This document shows positions 27,795 to 37,006 of a DNA stretch of 64,000 nt, one piece after another (the stretch's first letter is position 1; each line of letters starts with the position of its first letter). The notes under the pieces were generated by a model. It saw only the letters and a program-made list of their open reading frames with translations, was not told the origin of the DNA and ran no database searches. Position numbers and translations under genes: made by a program. Where the stretch lies: contig CAJYVI010000129.1 of NCBI GenBank assembly GCA_913778145.1, positions 62,001 through 126,000 of the forward strand, in the 5' to 3' direction. Source of the stretch: an uncultured Pseudocitrobacter sp. (GTDB taxonomy: Bacteria; Pseudomonadota; Gammaproteobacteria; Enterobacterales; Enterobacteriaceae).

Positions 27795-29267
27795 ATGAGC
27801 ACAAAAATGAACTCGTACACGCTGGGTGTCACACTAGTTGCTACCCTTGGAGGACTGCTTTTCGGTTATGATACAGCAGTAATTTCTGGCACCGTTGGAT
27901 CACTCAATAATGTTTTTGTTGTTCCTCAAAATTTGGCTGAGGGAGCCGCTAACTCACTATTAGGCTTCTGTGTTGCCAGTGCTTTAATCGGCTGTATTAT
28001 TGGCGGTGGCCTTGCGGGATTTCTAAGTAGTAAATTTGGCAGAAAACGCTCATTGATGGTTGCCGGTTTTCTGTTTTTTATTTCCGCATTAGGTTCATCA
28101 TTCCCTGAATTAGGGCATCATTCGATAGATAGTACCGCAGGTGTCCCCACGTATCTGAGTGGCTATGTCAGTACCTTTGTTATTTATCGTATAATTGGTG
28201 GTATTGGCGTAGGCATAGCTTCCATGATTTCACCCATGTATATTGCGGAAATCGCACCAGCGAATATACGCGGTAGACTCGTTTCTTTTAACCAGTTCGC
28301 TATTATTTTTGGTCAGTTGCTGGTGTACTGTGTTAACTACTTCATTGCGCGCAGTGGTTCGCCAGAATGGCTGGATACAATGGGATGGCGTTATATGTTC
28401 CTCTCCGGAGCAATACCGTCAGTGATTTTCTTTGTGCTGTTATTTACCGTTCCTGAAAGCCCGCGCTGGCTGGCAACGCGTGGCCAGAATGCTCAGGCTT
28501 CCGCAGTTCTTGAGAAATTATTGGGTAAAGTGGCTGGTCAGGCTGAATTTAACAATGTGATGAAATCGGTAAACGGAGGTGCAGTACAATCGGCCCCTCT
28601 CTTTTCCTTTGGCATTGCGATTGTGGTCATTGGTGTCATGCTGTCAGTATTCCAGCAGTTCGTAGGCATCAATGTGGTGTTGTACTACGCACCAGAAGTT
28701 TTTAAAGAAATTGGTTCCAGCCAGGACACGGCATTATTACAGACAATCATTGTCGGTCTTATTAATCTGCTGTTCACGGTGATTGCCATTATGACCGTCG
28801 ATAAATTTGGGCGTAAGCCATTGCAGATTATTGGTGCACTGGGTATGGCCTTTGGGATGTTGCTGCTGGGAACGGCCTTCTATGCGCATTGGGCTGGAGG
28901 CGTCGCACTCTTCGCGATGCTTCTTTATGTCGCCATGTTCGCGGTAAGTTGGGGTCCTGTTTGTTGGGTGCTTCTGGCTGAAATATTCCCGAATCGCATT
29001 CGTTCGAAGGCGCTGGCTATTGCTGTAGCCGCTCAATGGATCGCAAACTATTTCGTCAGCTGGACATTCCCGATGATGGCGAAGTCGACCTATCTGCAAA
29101 CGCATTTCAATAACGGGTTCGCATACTGGGTTTATGGGGTGATGGGGATTCTGGCTGCGCTGTTTATGTGGAAATTCGTCCCTGAAACTAAGGGTAAAAC
29201 ACTGGAAGAACTGGAAGCACTCTGGAAAAAACCTCACTCTTTCGAGCAGAAAAAATCGGCGCTATAA
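27795..29267 (+). CDS. xylE: D-xylose:proton symporter
   Basis: A 490-residue, 12-segment sugar transporter almost the length of E. coli XylE (491) and clearly its orthologue: TLVATLGGLLFGYDTAVISG, NQFAIIFGQLLVYCVNYFIA, VPESPRWLATRG, VFQQFVGINVVLYYAPEVFK and the end VPETKGKTLEELEALW. It imports xylose with protons. In K-12 xylE lies near malEFG, so it is at another place here. No xylA/xylB is adjacent. Its base composition is lower in GC than the flanking backbone, and a hairpin follows at 29361. Confidence 0.92.
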   Translation: MSTKMNSYTLGVTLVATLGGLLFGYDTAVISGTVGSLNNVFVVPQNLAEGAANSLLGFCVASALIGCIIGGGLAGFLSSKFGRKRSLMVAGFLFFISALGSSFPELGHHSIDSTAGVPTYLSGYVSTFVIYRIIGGIGVGIASMISPMYIAEIAPANIRGRLVSFNQFAIIFGQLLVYCVNYFIARSGSPEWLDTMGWRYMFLSGAIPSVIFFVLLFTVPESPRWLATRGQNAQASAVLEKLLGKVAGQAEFNNVMKSVNGGAVQSAPLFSFGIAIVVIGVMLSVFQQFVGINVVLYYAPEVFKEIGSSQDTALLQTIIVGLINLLFTVIAIMTVDKFGRKPLQIIGALGMAFGMLLLGTAFYAHWAGGVALFAMLLYVAMFAVSWGPVCWVLLAEIFPNRIRSKALAIAVAAQWIANYFVSWTFPMMAKSTYLQTHFNNGFAYWVYGVMGILAALFMWKFVPETKGKTLEELEALWKKPHSFEQKKSAL

Positions 29268-29360
29268 AGCGGGAGAGACAGGGGTTGTCATGCATAACGT
29301 AGTATAGGGATGAACCCAGCTATTCACGCATGCCAACGAGTCACTGACAACGATAATGGA

Positions 29361-29383
29361 AAAGGCTCGCGAGGGCCTTTTTT
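29361..29383 (+). terminator. Rho-independent terminator behind xylE
   Basis: AAAGGC and GCCTTT form a stem around a GC-rich loop, followed by a T-run (TTTTTTCC). It is 94 bases after the xylE stop codon. Confidence 0.75.
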
Positions 29384-29547
29384 CCTTCACAAAAACGTTT
29401 ATCCGATCTTCATGAAGCGTCAGCTTTTCCTACTGGCGGAATTGCGTGCCGTGAGGCGAGCGAATGCGATAACCAACGGCGAGAGTAACGGATAGAACGC
29501 ACTTTCAAGTGCTATTACAAGGAATAAATGGATGTGAGAAGAGGCAT

Positions 29548-29567
29548 TTTGGCGATCACAGGAGTCG
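29548..29567. repeat. Left attachment-site repeat of the selC island
   Basis: TTGGCGATCACAGGAGTCG repeats the 3' end of the selC gene (TTGGCG-GAAG-ATCACAGGAGTCG at 38365-38387) with four bases missing. GATCACAGGAGTCG is exact (29554-29567). It marks the distal end of the integrated island. Confidence 0.85.
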
Positions 29568-29623
29568 CATTTGGTGATTAATCATGTTGAATTTATTGAT
29601 TATTTTACTATGCGGTTTACTGA

Positions 29624-29649
29624 CATGCCCCCGATTATGCCCCCACATG
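29624..29649. repeat. Paired TGCCCCC motif at the left island end
   Basis: CATGCCCCCGATTATGCCCCCA holds two TGCCCCC units 12 bases apart. The same pair recurs at 38233-38255 near the other end. Such repeated motifs near both att sites look like arm-type integrase binding sites. Confidence 0.55.
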
Positions 29650-30118
29650 TTTTCCTTAATGATCAGTTGGCTGATTTATGAGCGTTTCAAGCCAAGGTTG
29701 AACTGTGCCCGATGAACATCCAAAGTGCTGATTATCATGAGTACATCACCCGCCATATGAACCTCCTTACTCAAGACTTGAACAGGTCAATGCCATGGCA
29801 GCCCTTGGTACACTTACCGATGATCACATCATCGCAACAATCCACCATTATTAGTGCATTATCAGCACCAATACCTGTCATCTCCATCTGACATCCGAAA
29901 AAATTTAGAAACGGATCTTCAGTTTAAGATCCTGAGGTTTTGTCAGAAATGAAGTGGAAAAAGCGGGGATAAGGATGTAAGAACAAATCTTACATTCTGA
30001 ACAAGAAGGTGTTAATTAGTCGCGAAATGCACTGGGCGAAACTAGAACAACGTAACAAGCAGTTGTAAAGGAAGGCGATAAAGAGATAAAAAACATATTT
30101 CCTGCTGAATATAAAATA

Positions 30119-30150
30119 AAAAGGATGATATCAATTCATATCATCCTTTT
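30119..30150 (-). terminator. Terminator of the autotransporter gene
   Basis: AAAAGGATGATAT and its exact reverse complement ATATCATCCTTTT form a 13-bp stem with a 6-base loop, followed on the minus strand by a T-rich tract (TTTATTTTAT). It lies 12 bases beyond the stop codon. Confidence 0.85.
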
Positions 30151-30162
30151 GAATATTGCTAG

Positions 30163-33003
30163 TTAGAACTGATACTTGATGCCGTACATCGCCGAAGCAT
30201 CATGGTAGCCACTTCCACCGACTTGCACTGCTACGTTGCCCCACATATTAAATCGGTCACCGATTTTAGCTTCAACACCGGTTTTGATTTCACCAATGTT
30301 ACGACTACCTTCCTGAGTAATGGTTCTGTCATCCAGAGTGGCCGAGAAGGTCCGTGTATTGTGCAGCCAGTTCATTTCAACAAAAGGCTCAAACTCACGG
30401 CGTTTTCCTTCATCGATCTTGTGATGGCTATTGATATAAGCCCTCATCCCCAACCGGGTCTGAATATTCCCGTCTCCGCCAAAGCTCACATTCGTTCCGT
30501 TTTGCTCGCGGTGTGAATCACTGCGTACCCCCATCCAGATGGCCTGTGCCTTCGGCTGGATATACCATGTGTTCAGCGTTCCCTGGCTTCCATAGAAGGT
30601 TCCCATCTCTTTGGTCCATCCCGACTCGACTGATGCTGTTACTCCCCGGGACTTATAACTTTCGGAAGCAAGCTGATTGCCACTGACATGGTTATTAAAC
30701 CAGCTGTAAATGAGCCAGCTGTCAGTGTAAAGCCCTTCCTTATTTTCATTGTCGGCATACCAGGTGCCGTAAACTCCCACGCTATAGCCGCTCACAGTTC
30801 CGTCAGCTTTGTAATCACTCCAGCGAGAGCGGGTATTGCTCTGATTATTTGCATAGCCTCCCATCACGCCCAGATGCCAGCGGTCTTTCCCGTCTGATGA
30901 CCATTCAGCAACGTCGCTACCGAGCTGGACAATGTAACGATTACTTTGTGTAGTGAGCTGTCCGGCGCTATGGAAAACGTTATGTCCTCCTACCTGTCTC
31001 AGCCACAAACTCGTCACTTTCTTTTCACCCGTCAGCGCATCGGTGTACTGAGTTTCGCCGAGTCTGTCGTGCAGCCGCATAACGAATAAATTGTTTGCTG
31101 CGGCGTGGTTAGCCAGATATGCACCTGGTTCAGGTCGTACAAGTGGTTTATTGGGTTCCGGAACAGGTTTAGGATCCGTGCCTGGGTCAGGTTTGGGATC
31201 CGTACCTGGGTCAGGTTTAGGATCTGTGCCTGGGTCAGGTTTAGGATCCGTGCCTGGGTCAGGTTTAGGATTCGTGCCTGGGTCAGGTTTAGGGTCTGTG
31301 CCTGGGTCAGGTTTAGGATCTACCGGTTTAGTAATTGAACTCGTTAAATACCAATCTTCTCCTTTTCTAACAACATCATAGTCATACGCACCTGCAACAA
31401 TACGGCTCGCTTTTACAAATGACCCAAATGATTGGCCGCCAACAGTAATGATTTCTATGCCTTCGTTAGTAAGAGCACCCTTACCGCCAACATTATTAAT
31501 GCTCACTTTAGTCGTGCCAGGTTCTACATTCCCTAAAATATGCATCTGATCAGTTTGAGAGTTATCGTCTCCAAGAACTGTATTTAATGTGAGAGTTCCA
31601 TTATTGCCAGAAAAATTATCCACAACGGTAAGATAAGCCGGCGTGAAGTTGTCAGCACTTATAGGGGCTCGCCAGGTTATATTCGCGTCATTGAGAGTCA
31701 TATTAGTTATGACAGAGCTGCTCGTCATATCCCAAAGGCTATCTTTTCCTTTGATGTCGAGATTAATATACCCGTTATCAGCGGTGTTGAGTTGCCCGAG
31801 AGAGTTAAGTTGAGTAGAGTTGGCTGCACCTGAAAATTTAGAACCCTGGATCATGCGCAGGTCTATCTCACCTTTTCGATTTGCTAGCATATCTCCGTAT
31901 ACAGTATACACGCCCTCGCTTGTAGGGCCATCCATGAAACCCGAACCGATATATGCATTCTTGCCTGTTGAATAAAAAGCGTAACTATCTGAGCTGTTTA
32001 TCCGGACATCAACATCTCTGGTCAGATAAATACGGCCGCCATCAAAAACTCGCTCTCCTTGTGTATTTGTTTCAATCGGAGTGAGAGGCCAAAGTGGACT
32101 GGACATAGGTCTAACTGGAGAACCAGCAGCTGGTAATCTACTAATACCATCTTCAGCAACGAGCCCTGATGCGGAATTTCCATGGGTTACAACTGTAATA
32201 TCACCCGATTCGATCAGACCAGTTTTGTTCGCATATACCGCATGGGCATCATTACCAAATGTCTCAACATACGCATTATGTCCTAATTTAATCAATGCAG
32301 AATATGTATAATGATGTAAACCTCTGGGATTATTTATATAATGATATGAACCAGCATATACACCGTATCCACGCGCTCTTGAATAAGGAGTGTAGTCTTT
32401 GTAGCCACCATTAAATCCCTCTCCAGTGGTTATAATCTTAGCATTTTCGCCTACAACAATACTGTTTACCAGGCCCTGACTAGCTTCACCTGCTGAAGTA
32501 ATTTCTGCAGCAATACCCATACCATCTTTTGTGTAAACTTCGAGATTGTCACCAATTGAAAGTGTTGATACACCTCTGTTGTCCAAAAAGACACCGGCGC
32601 CTGCATTACCTGTGGTTTCAATAATAGTCTTACCTGTTAAAGTAGCATTACTACCCATCAAGTGAAGCCCATCGCTGTCTTCGTGGCTTGCTCTGAGTGA
32701 CAGATTAGAAGTGATAGTGTCAGGATTGGCTCGATATAGCTCAATGGCATGATTTTCAACATATCTATTTTCGCTAATAACATTAATTTCAACATTATTC
32801 CATGCATTAATTTCATTACCTGGATTTGGGTTGTAAAGACCAGAATCACCAGTGCATACTCTCAATGCTGAGCTATCCGAAGAACAAGTTAAAGATGCGT
32901 TGGCTTGAATGGAAAAGGTGCTGCCAAGAATCGCAGCAATGCTGCATGCCAGTATCTTTTTCTTAATGTGAATATTAGAGGTAATTAAAGTATATCTATT
33001 CAT
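30163..33003 (-). CDS. MisL-like autotransporter adhesin (type Va secretion)
   Basis: A 946-residue outer-membrane autotransporter. Parts in order: an extended signal peptide (to about residue 37, cleaved after ANA), a passenger of roughly 520 residues with repeated G/N/V-rich strands typical of a beta-helix, a linker of six PDPGT(D/N)PK repeats, and a C-terminal barrel of about 300 residues ending GIKYQF. The barrel entry (EPGAYLANHAAANNLFVMRLHDRLGE, shown here in parts: EPGAYLANHAA and LFVMRLHDRLGE) is that of the AIDA-I/MisL group. Salmonella MisL, also in a selC island, binds fibronectin. Start: ATG at 33003 with AGGAAG in front; a GTG two codons earlier is less likely. Confidence 0.87.
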   Translation of the reverse strand: MNRYTLITSNIHIKKKILACSIAAILGSTFSIQANASLTCSSDSSALRVCTGDSGLYNPNPGNEINAWNNVEINVISENRYVENHAIELYRANPDTITSNLSLRASHEDSDGLHLMGSNATLTGKTIIETTGNAGAGVFLDNRGVSTLSIGDNLEVYTKDGMGIAAEITSAGEASQGLVNSIVVGENAKIITTGEGFNGGYKDYTPYSRARGYGVYAGSYHYINNPRGLHHYTYSALIKLGHNAYVETFGNDAHAVYANKTGLIESGDITVVTHGNSASGLVAEDGISRLPAAGSPVRPMSSPLWPLTPIETNTQGERVFDGGRIYLTRDVDVRINSSDSYAFYSTGKNAYIGSGFMDGPTSEGVYTVYGDMLANRKGEIDLRMIQGSKFSGAANSTQLNSLGQLNTADNGYINLDIKGKDSLWDMTSSSVITNMTLNDANITWRAPISADNFTPAYLTVVDNFSGNNGTLTLNTVLGDDNSQTDQMHILGNVEPGTTKVSINNVGGKGALTNEGIEIITVGGQSFGSFVKASRIVAGAYDYDVVRKGEDWYLTSSITKPVDPKPDPGTDPKPDPGTNPKPDPGTDPKPDPGTDPKPDPGTDPKPDPGTDPKPVPEPNKPLVRPEPGAYLANHAAANNLFVMRLHDRLGETQYTDALTGEKKVTSLWLRQVGGHNVFHSAGQLTTQSNRYIVQLGSDVAEWSSDGKDRWHLGVMGGYANNQSNTRSRWSDYKADGTVSGYSVGVYGTWYADNENKEGLYTDSWLIYSWFNNHVSGNQLASESYKSRGVTASVESGWTKEMGTFYGSQGTLNTWYIQPKAQAIWMGVRSDSHREQNGTNVSFGGDGNIQTRLGMRAYINSHHKIDEGKRREFEPFVEMNWLHNTRTFSATLDDRTITQEGSRNIGEIKTGVEAKIGDRFNMWGNVAVQVGGSGYHDASAMYGIKYQF
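31172..31328. repeat. 24-bp tandem repeat coding for the proline-rich linker
   Basis: Six units of 24 bases (GGATCCGTGCCTGGGTCAGG plus TTTA on the plus strand) code for PDPGTDPK on the minus strand; one unit has N for D. Units are nearly identical at DNA level, so the copy number is likely to vary between strains by slippage. Confidence 0.9.
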
Positions 33004-33475
33004 AGTCACTTCCTGTGCACCACAACGGCTGCCGATTAGTATAGTAAAAAATTAATATGCAAATTCATTGGATAGATTCTATTTAAAAAGACGATATTCG
33101 TAAATTGCACCATGATTAATTAGGATTATTTTAAATGTGATACATAAATGGTTCACAGTCGATTACTCTTGTTGCGCATATGCTATTGATATTTAAGGGT
33201 AAAAATTCAATGCAAAAAAGTACGGCCAGCTTCAGTAAGTAGTTGTAGTAAGATTTTTCCTGCTGGTTATGTGGAGGGGGATAGTTAGAGAATGTAATGT
33301 CCATTAACACTAACGTTAGATTTTGCTTCTGAAGCCTTGAAATCATCAACAGGAAAAGCACTTCGTATGAGGCCCCCAAAAGGGGGCGATACATGAATCA
33401 TAGATGATACAATTGTCGGCTGAATCAAAATTCGGCCCCATATGTACAGTATTTCTACCCAATGTATTTTATTGT
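33004..33475. other. Upstream region of the autotransporter gene
   Basis: 472 AT-rich bases without a supported gene, separating the autotransporter from the regulator upstream on the same strand. It contains the hairpin at 33372-33387, so the autotransporter probably has its own promoter here. Confidence 0.6.
33372..33387 (-). terminator. GC hairpin behind the first LuxR-type regulator
   Basis: GCCCCC-AAAA-GGGGGC, a perfect 6-bp stem in an AT-rich setting, about 90 bases beyond the regulator's stop codon. There is no T-run, so confidence is moderate. Confidence 0.5.
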
Positions 33476-34093
33476 TCAGAGGTAGTTCATTTTTGCTGAG
33501 TAACTGTATAATCCTTGAATTGACTTTACCCCGAATTTCTTATATGCGCTTGAGCGCAATGTATACACAGTTTTTTTATTTATACCCATTTTTCGTGCGA
33601 TAGCCTGCATGTTTTCCCCCATTAAGACATAATTTATAACCATACCTTCTTTTCTTGTTAAAGAGATGGAACGGTTGAATATGTCCGGTAATATTTTTTC
33701 TGAAATAACATCACGAATCTGTCTTTTTAGTAAGTCTACAGGCATTCTTTTGTAGAAACAAACTTCACACGGTAAAGGTTTTATAATAGATTTGAAGATG
33801 ATTAAGTTTTTATCTCTTGTTCCTAAGTTTAATAAGATCCCAAGAAAATTGGAGTTCAGATTACGCATAGAAGCCATATCCATAATAAAATAACTTTTTT
33901 CATTCCGATTGATTTTATCAAGGTTATGATATTTTTCGGATTTTATTAACTCAACGTCATAGGCAATCCCAGTCCTGGAAATCAACTCTGGCAAAATAGA
34001 ATAAATCAAAAATCTTAATCCGTTGAAAAAATAGTTGTCATTTGTGATGATATATACTTTTGCTGTATCGCAATTTACTGCCTCAACATCCAT
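33476..34093 (-). CDS. LuxR-type regulator, RcsA/BglJ-like, island copy 1
   Basis: A 205-residue DNA-binding protein. The C-terminal third (SLTRKEGMVINYVLMGENMQ, then AIARKMGINKKTVYTLRSSAYKKFG, given here in parts) is a LuxR/GerE helix-turn-helix; the N-terminal part resembles a degenerate receiver without the phosphorylation aspartates, as in RcsA, BglJ or YjjQ. It shares the motif PELISRTG at the same place with the second regulator of the island, so the two are paralogues. It is encoded upstream of the autotransporter, on the same strand, and is the likeliest controller of it. GAGG precedes the start. Confidence 0.78.
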   Translation of the reverse strand: MDVEAVNCDTAKVYIITNDNYFFNGLRFLIYSILPELISRTGIAYDVELIKSEKYHNLDKINRNEKSYFIMDMASMRNLNSNFLGILLNLGTRDKNLIIFKSIIKPLPCEVCFYKRMPVDLLKRQIRDVISEKILPDIFNRSISLTRKEGMVINYVLMGENMQAIARKMGINKKTVYTLRSSAYKKFGVKSIQGLYSYSAKMNYL

Positions 34094-34979
34094 TTGAAAC
34101 CTCAGTGTTTTTATTTTATTGTTTATTAATATAATTAAAAAAGAATAATCTGCATAGGGATATCTATTTTGTCTTAAATTAGAATTATCTTAATTTCATT
34201 AATCTTCACTAAAAAAATATATGGTAGAATTAATTTGCACGATGCTTTTTATGGCTGATGACTTCCCTATCCCACTGAATTTAATAGATTTAATGAGGGT
34301 ATAAACTTTTTTACTTATAAAAGAATTAATTATTATTTTATCTAATGATGCGCGAATTTTCCGAAAACACGCTTATTTCACCGCTGGCGAGGGCAATAAA
34401 TGAATGTCCATATTGTGAGTCAGATCACGTTTAAACATAGTGTGATAGATATGATGCCAGTTCAGCTGGTAAATCCGTAGCATAGCTATAATTACTCATT
34501 AACAATTTAACGATTTATTTTTCAATTTCATTAACATATGTGATTTAAGTTTCCACTAACAAGTTCAATAGCTTTAAGCATGATTTATGTTATTTTTTGA
34601 AGAACCCCTGACTGGTGCGCATTCTGACGCAAGATTTGTAGCAATCTGAATACAATAAATTCATGTTTTTTGATGCGGCTTACTGTAAATCAGTGTAATT
34701 TTAAACATTTTTGTATATGATGTTTTGTGTTACGGAAGGTTCTCTTGAATTAAAGGCTACACTGTTCCCTTAACGTTGTTAAACCCGGCCTAAATAAATA
34801 ATTAAAATATACCATGGGAATTTCAAGTCATGTAAGGTTTGGTGGATTTATATATATATTATATTTATATAACTTTAAACTAAACAGCTTTTATATTATT
34901 CAAAAGCTGCTTATCAAGCATAATGAGAATTGTCATGATATGATAGAGAAGTATCAACTGACGTGTAGAGGGTTAATTA
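34094..34979. other. Long AT-rich region between the two regulators
   Basis: 886 bases of very AT-rich DNA between divergent regulator genes. No convincing gene; short open frames lack ribosome sites. Such DNA is a typical H-NS target and probably carries the promoters of both regulators. Confidence 0.6.
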
Positions 34980-35615
34980 ATGAAGTCTGTAAGGTTACTC
35001 ATTGTTAGTGATAATCATTTCCTGAGGTATGGGTGGGTTTGTTTTGTTAATAAGATTCAACCAGAACTAATATCACGTACGGGGAAGATATGTGACGTAA
35101 CTACTTTCAAAAGTCCAGATTGTCTGAGTAAAAAATTTATATCTTCCGGTGTGGATTATTGCATCTTAATTGAACGCGCATTAACTAAAAAATTTTCATG
35201 GCAAAATTTTTTGAGTAAAAACAAGAGCATGGATAGCAGGGTTTTTATTATCAACGACGCAAGATCAGTTCCTAAGCTTCGTAACGATTCTATGCCATTT
35301 AAACCATCATTAGAAATGATAAGGAATTTAATAATCAAAGCAATGATTAATGATGATTATAGTTTAGAGAACGAAATAGCCAGGGTTATCAATCAGTTAA
35401 ATAAAACTGAAAGTTTATTACTTACGTTACTTATAGAGGGGAAGTCGGTTTCAGATATTGCTGCAGCATTAAAAGTTCAATCGAAAACTATTTACTACAT
35501 GAGAAGTAAATTACTTAAAACTTTTGGAGTTAGTCATTTGAATGAGCTTATACGCAAAAATAATCACTTAGATCTAGTTGATTGTCTTAAGTCAAATTGC
35601 ACTGAGAATTCGTGA
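34980..35615 (+). CDS. LuxR-type regulator, RcsA/BglJ-like, island copy 2
   Basis: A 211-residue protein with the same plan as the regulator at 33.5-34.1 kb. The N-terminal SVRLLIVSDNHFLRYGWVCF looks like a receiver-domain first strand; QPELISRTGKICDV matches LPELISRTGIAYDV of copy 1; the C-terminal NKTESLLLTLLIEGKSVSDI followed by AAALKVQSKTIYYMRSKLLK is a LuxR helix-turn-helix. The phosphate-accepting aspartates are not evident. It is divergent from copy 1 across an 886-base gap. The target is unknown; control of the autotransporter or of copy 1 is an inference. Confidence 0.76.
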   Translation: MKSVRLLIVSDNHFLRYGWVCFVNKIQPELISRTGKICDVTTFKSPDCLSKKFISSGVDYCILIERALTKKFSWQNFLSKNKSMDSRVFIINDARSVPKLRNDSMPFKPSLEMIRNLIIKAMINDDYSLENEIARVINQLNKTESLLLTLLIEGKSVSDIAAALKVQSKTIYYMRSKLLKTFGVSHLNELIRKNNHLDLVDCLKSNCTENS

Positions 35616-36554
35616 GTTTTTCTAAGGCCTTGATCCATTTCAGCGTATTTTACAGATTTGATGTGTACTGGGTGACTGAAAATGACGTTGAAGCCGTTCT
35701 CATTACAGATTTAAGTCACATTGCATACAGAGCTAACTATGAAGAAATATTTACTTCAGCAGGTTATGTCATGTACTGTCAGTCATGGCTATCATTCAAT
35801 GTCTCCGTCTGAAACACAAAATAATACCTCGGGTAAACCTACAATACTAACTACTCCTTCGGTTAATCATTAATGATGCAGACCAGTTTTCGACGCTGGC
35901 GGAGATAATCCGTAAATATGACGGAGTGATGTACCAGACGAAAAACCCAAAGACCCTATCGCTGAAGACAGAACCGTGCCATGTTTCTTTCCAGCTGGAC
36001 CTGATCACCTGACAAGAGGTTTTCGGTACAGGAAGACGGACTATTTTGACTGTCACGTTCATAAAGTCTTTTTTATTTGCTCTGCATGCAATAATCCAAA
36101 AATAACAATAATCATCTGTTTTTTTGAGTATCATGCAACAATCTCTCACTTCTGTTCCACAGATCCGAAAACCCCTGGTTCCGGATCTTTCTACCGCTCG
36201 CGGCGCGCAGCGGCGACAAAACACAATATGTGCCTCGCCGTCAGCTGCGTTTTCTTCTATATATAGTGTTTACCCTCCGCCCCGTGACCGGGTGCGCAGG
36301 AGCAGATATTGCCGCTTTGTTTATTCCCTCGCCGTGTTACACTTCCGGAAAGTTGTTATAAGACGTAAAGTCGGATCTGCCGGAAACGGTCATCCGGTAA
36401 TTTAATGGCGTGGTTATAAGGCTGCTTATTATCATATCTGGTGATATTCATGTCAGGAAAAATAAGCAGAGCAATATTCAGGTGGGTGAATGATGCAGTC
36501 CTGTTCACAGTCAGTTGTGCTGCACATCATAATTACTCTGAGTTACTATTGCAT
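35616..36554. other. Decayed region inside the island
   Basis: About 940 bases with only remnants. The clearest is the fragment at 35851-36012. A GC-rich patch (36.17-36.26 kb) sits within AT-rich DNA, which suggests a patchwork of older insertions. No insertion-sequence ends were seen. Confidence 0.55.
35851..36012 (+). pseudogene. C-terminal fragment of an unknown protein
   Basis: An open stretch without a start codon that reads ...NDADQFSTLAEIIRKYDGVM, then YQTKNPKTLSLKTEPCHVSF, and ends QLDLIT-stop. It has the look of a real protein end, but no upstream half is present. The place (an adhesin island in selC) would suit a FidL-like accessory protein; that is a guess from context only. Confidence 0.35.
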
Positions 36555-36863
36555 ATGAATACACCATCACATGAAAGCGAGCGCGTTCCGGTTTCACTTG
36601 AAACCGTCTGGCGGGCGCTGACCGCCCTCGGTCATCAGCGGCTCTGGCTCCGCCCCCCTGAGGACCATGGCGTACACACCTGGCTGATTGTCACCTGGGA
36701 CGGCCTGACGGTGGCTGAACGTATCCGGGCCTCCGGCTCCGGCTCCTGGTGGCTGACCGGGGATGCCTGCGCCATCTACACCAATCCGGAACGGATCGTC
36801 CCGGACGGGCTGGAAGAGCTCACCTGGCTGTCGGTGCAGCGGCGAATGAAGGACGGATTCTGA
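36555..36863 (+). CDS. Small tryptophan-rich protein of unknown function
   Basis: A 102-residue soluble protein: start MNTPSHESERVPVSLETVWR, five-plus tryptophans (QRLWLRPP, HTWLIVTWDGL, GSWWLTGD, ELTWLSVQ) and end QRRMKDGF. It is far richer in GC than its surroundings and its codon use is like the chromosome's, so it came from another source than the regulators. The in-frame ATG at 36555 starts the GC-rich part; an upstream ATG at 36441 is in AT-rich DNA and less likely. No family recognised. Confidence 0.5.
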   Translation: MNTPSHESERVPVSLETVWRALTALGHQRLWLRPPEDHGVHTWLIVTWDGLTVAERIRASGSGSWWLTGDACAIYTNPERIVPDGLEELTWLSVQRRMKDGF

Positions 36864-37006
36864 GGACGTCCTGAGATAAGTGGGGGCAAGATTTACTATC
36901 GGCAACAAAAAATAGATGAGAAGTTACGTTGTGGAGCACTTCCATAGGGAAGCGCTCTAATGATATTTTTCCCTTTTCCTTATAAGAACAATTCTGTTAA
37001 TAATTA

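Larger units (their letters stand above)
29268..30162. other. Stretch between xylE and the autotransporter, including the island's left edge
   Basis: 895 bases without a convincing gene. It holds a terminator (29361), the att repeat (29548-29567), a TGCCCCC double motif (29624-29649) and, near 29745-29850, a short decayed coding-like patch (reading ...SRLEQVNAMAALGTLTDDHI then stop) of unknown origin. The last 150 bases are AT-rich. Confidence 0.6.

Noticed and set aside
29745..29850. Short coding-like patch near the left island end
   Set aside because: It has a few sensible codons before a stop but no start, no ribosome site and no family; too weak to list as a pseudogene.
31172..31328. Regularly spaced repeats that could suggest a CRISPR array
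   Set aside because: The units are contiguous 24-mers without spacers and code for a proline-rich linker in frame.
31091..31381. A glycine/serine-rich frame opposite the autotransporter linker
   Set aside because: It is only the reverse reading of the 24-bp repeats that code for PDPGTDPK.
33131..33394. An 87-codon minus-strand frame between autotransporter and regulator
   Set aside because: No ribosome site, low-complexity AT-rich composition, and it includes the hairpin at 33372.
34814..35008. A 64-codon frame before the second LuxR-type regulator
   Set aside because: Composition only reflects AT-rich DNA, no ribosome site, and it overlaps the regulator start.
35612..35812. A 66-codon frame overlapping the end of the second regulator
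   Set aside because: It starts with a GTG inside the previous stop region, has no ribosome site and no recognisable family; it may be part of the decayed region.
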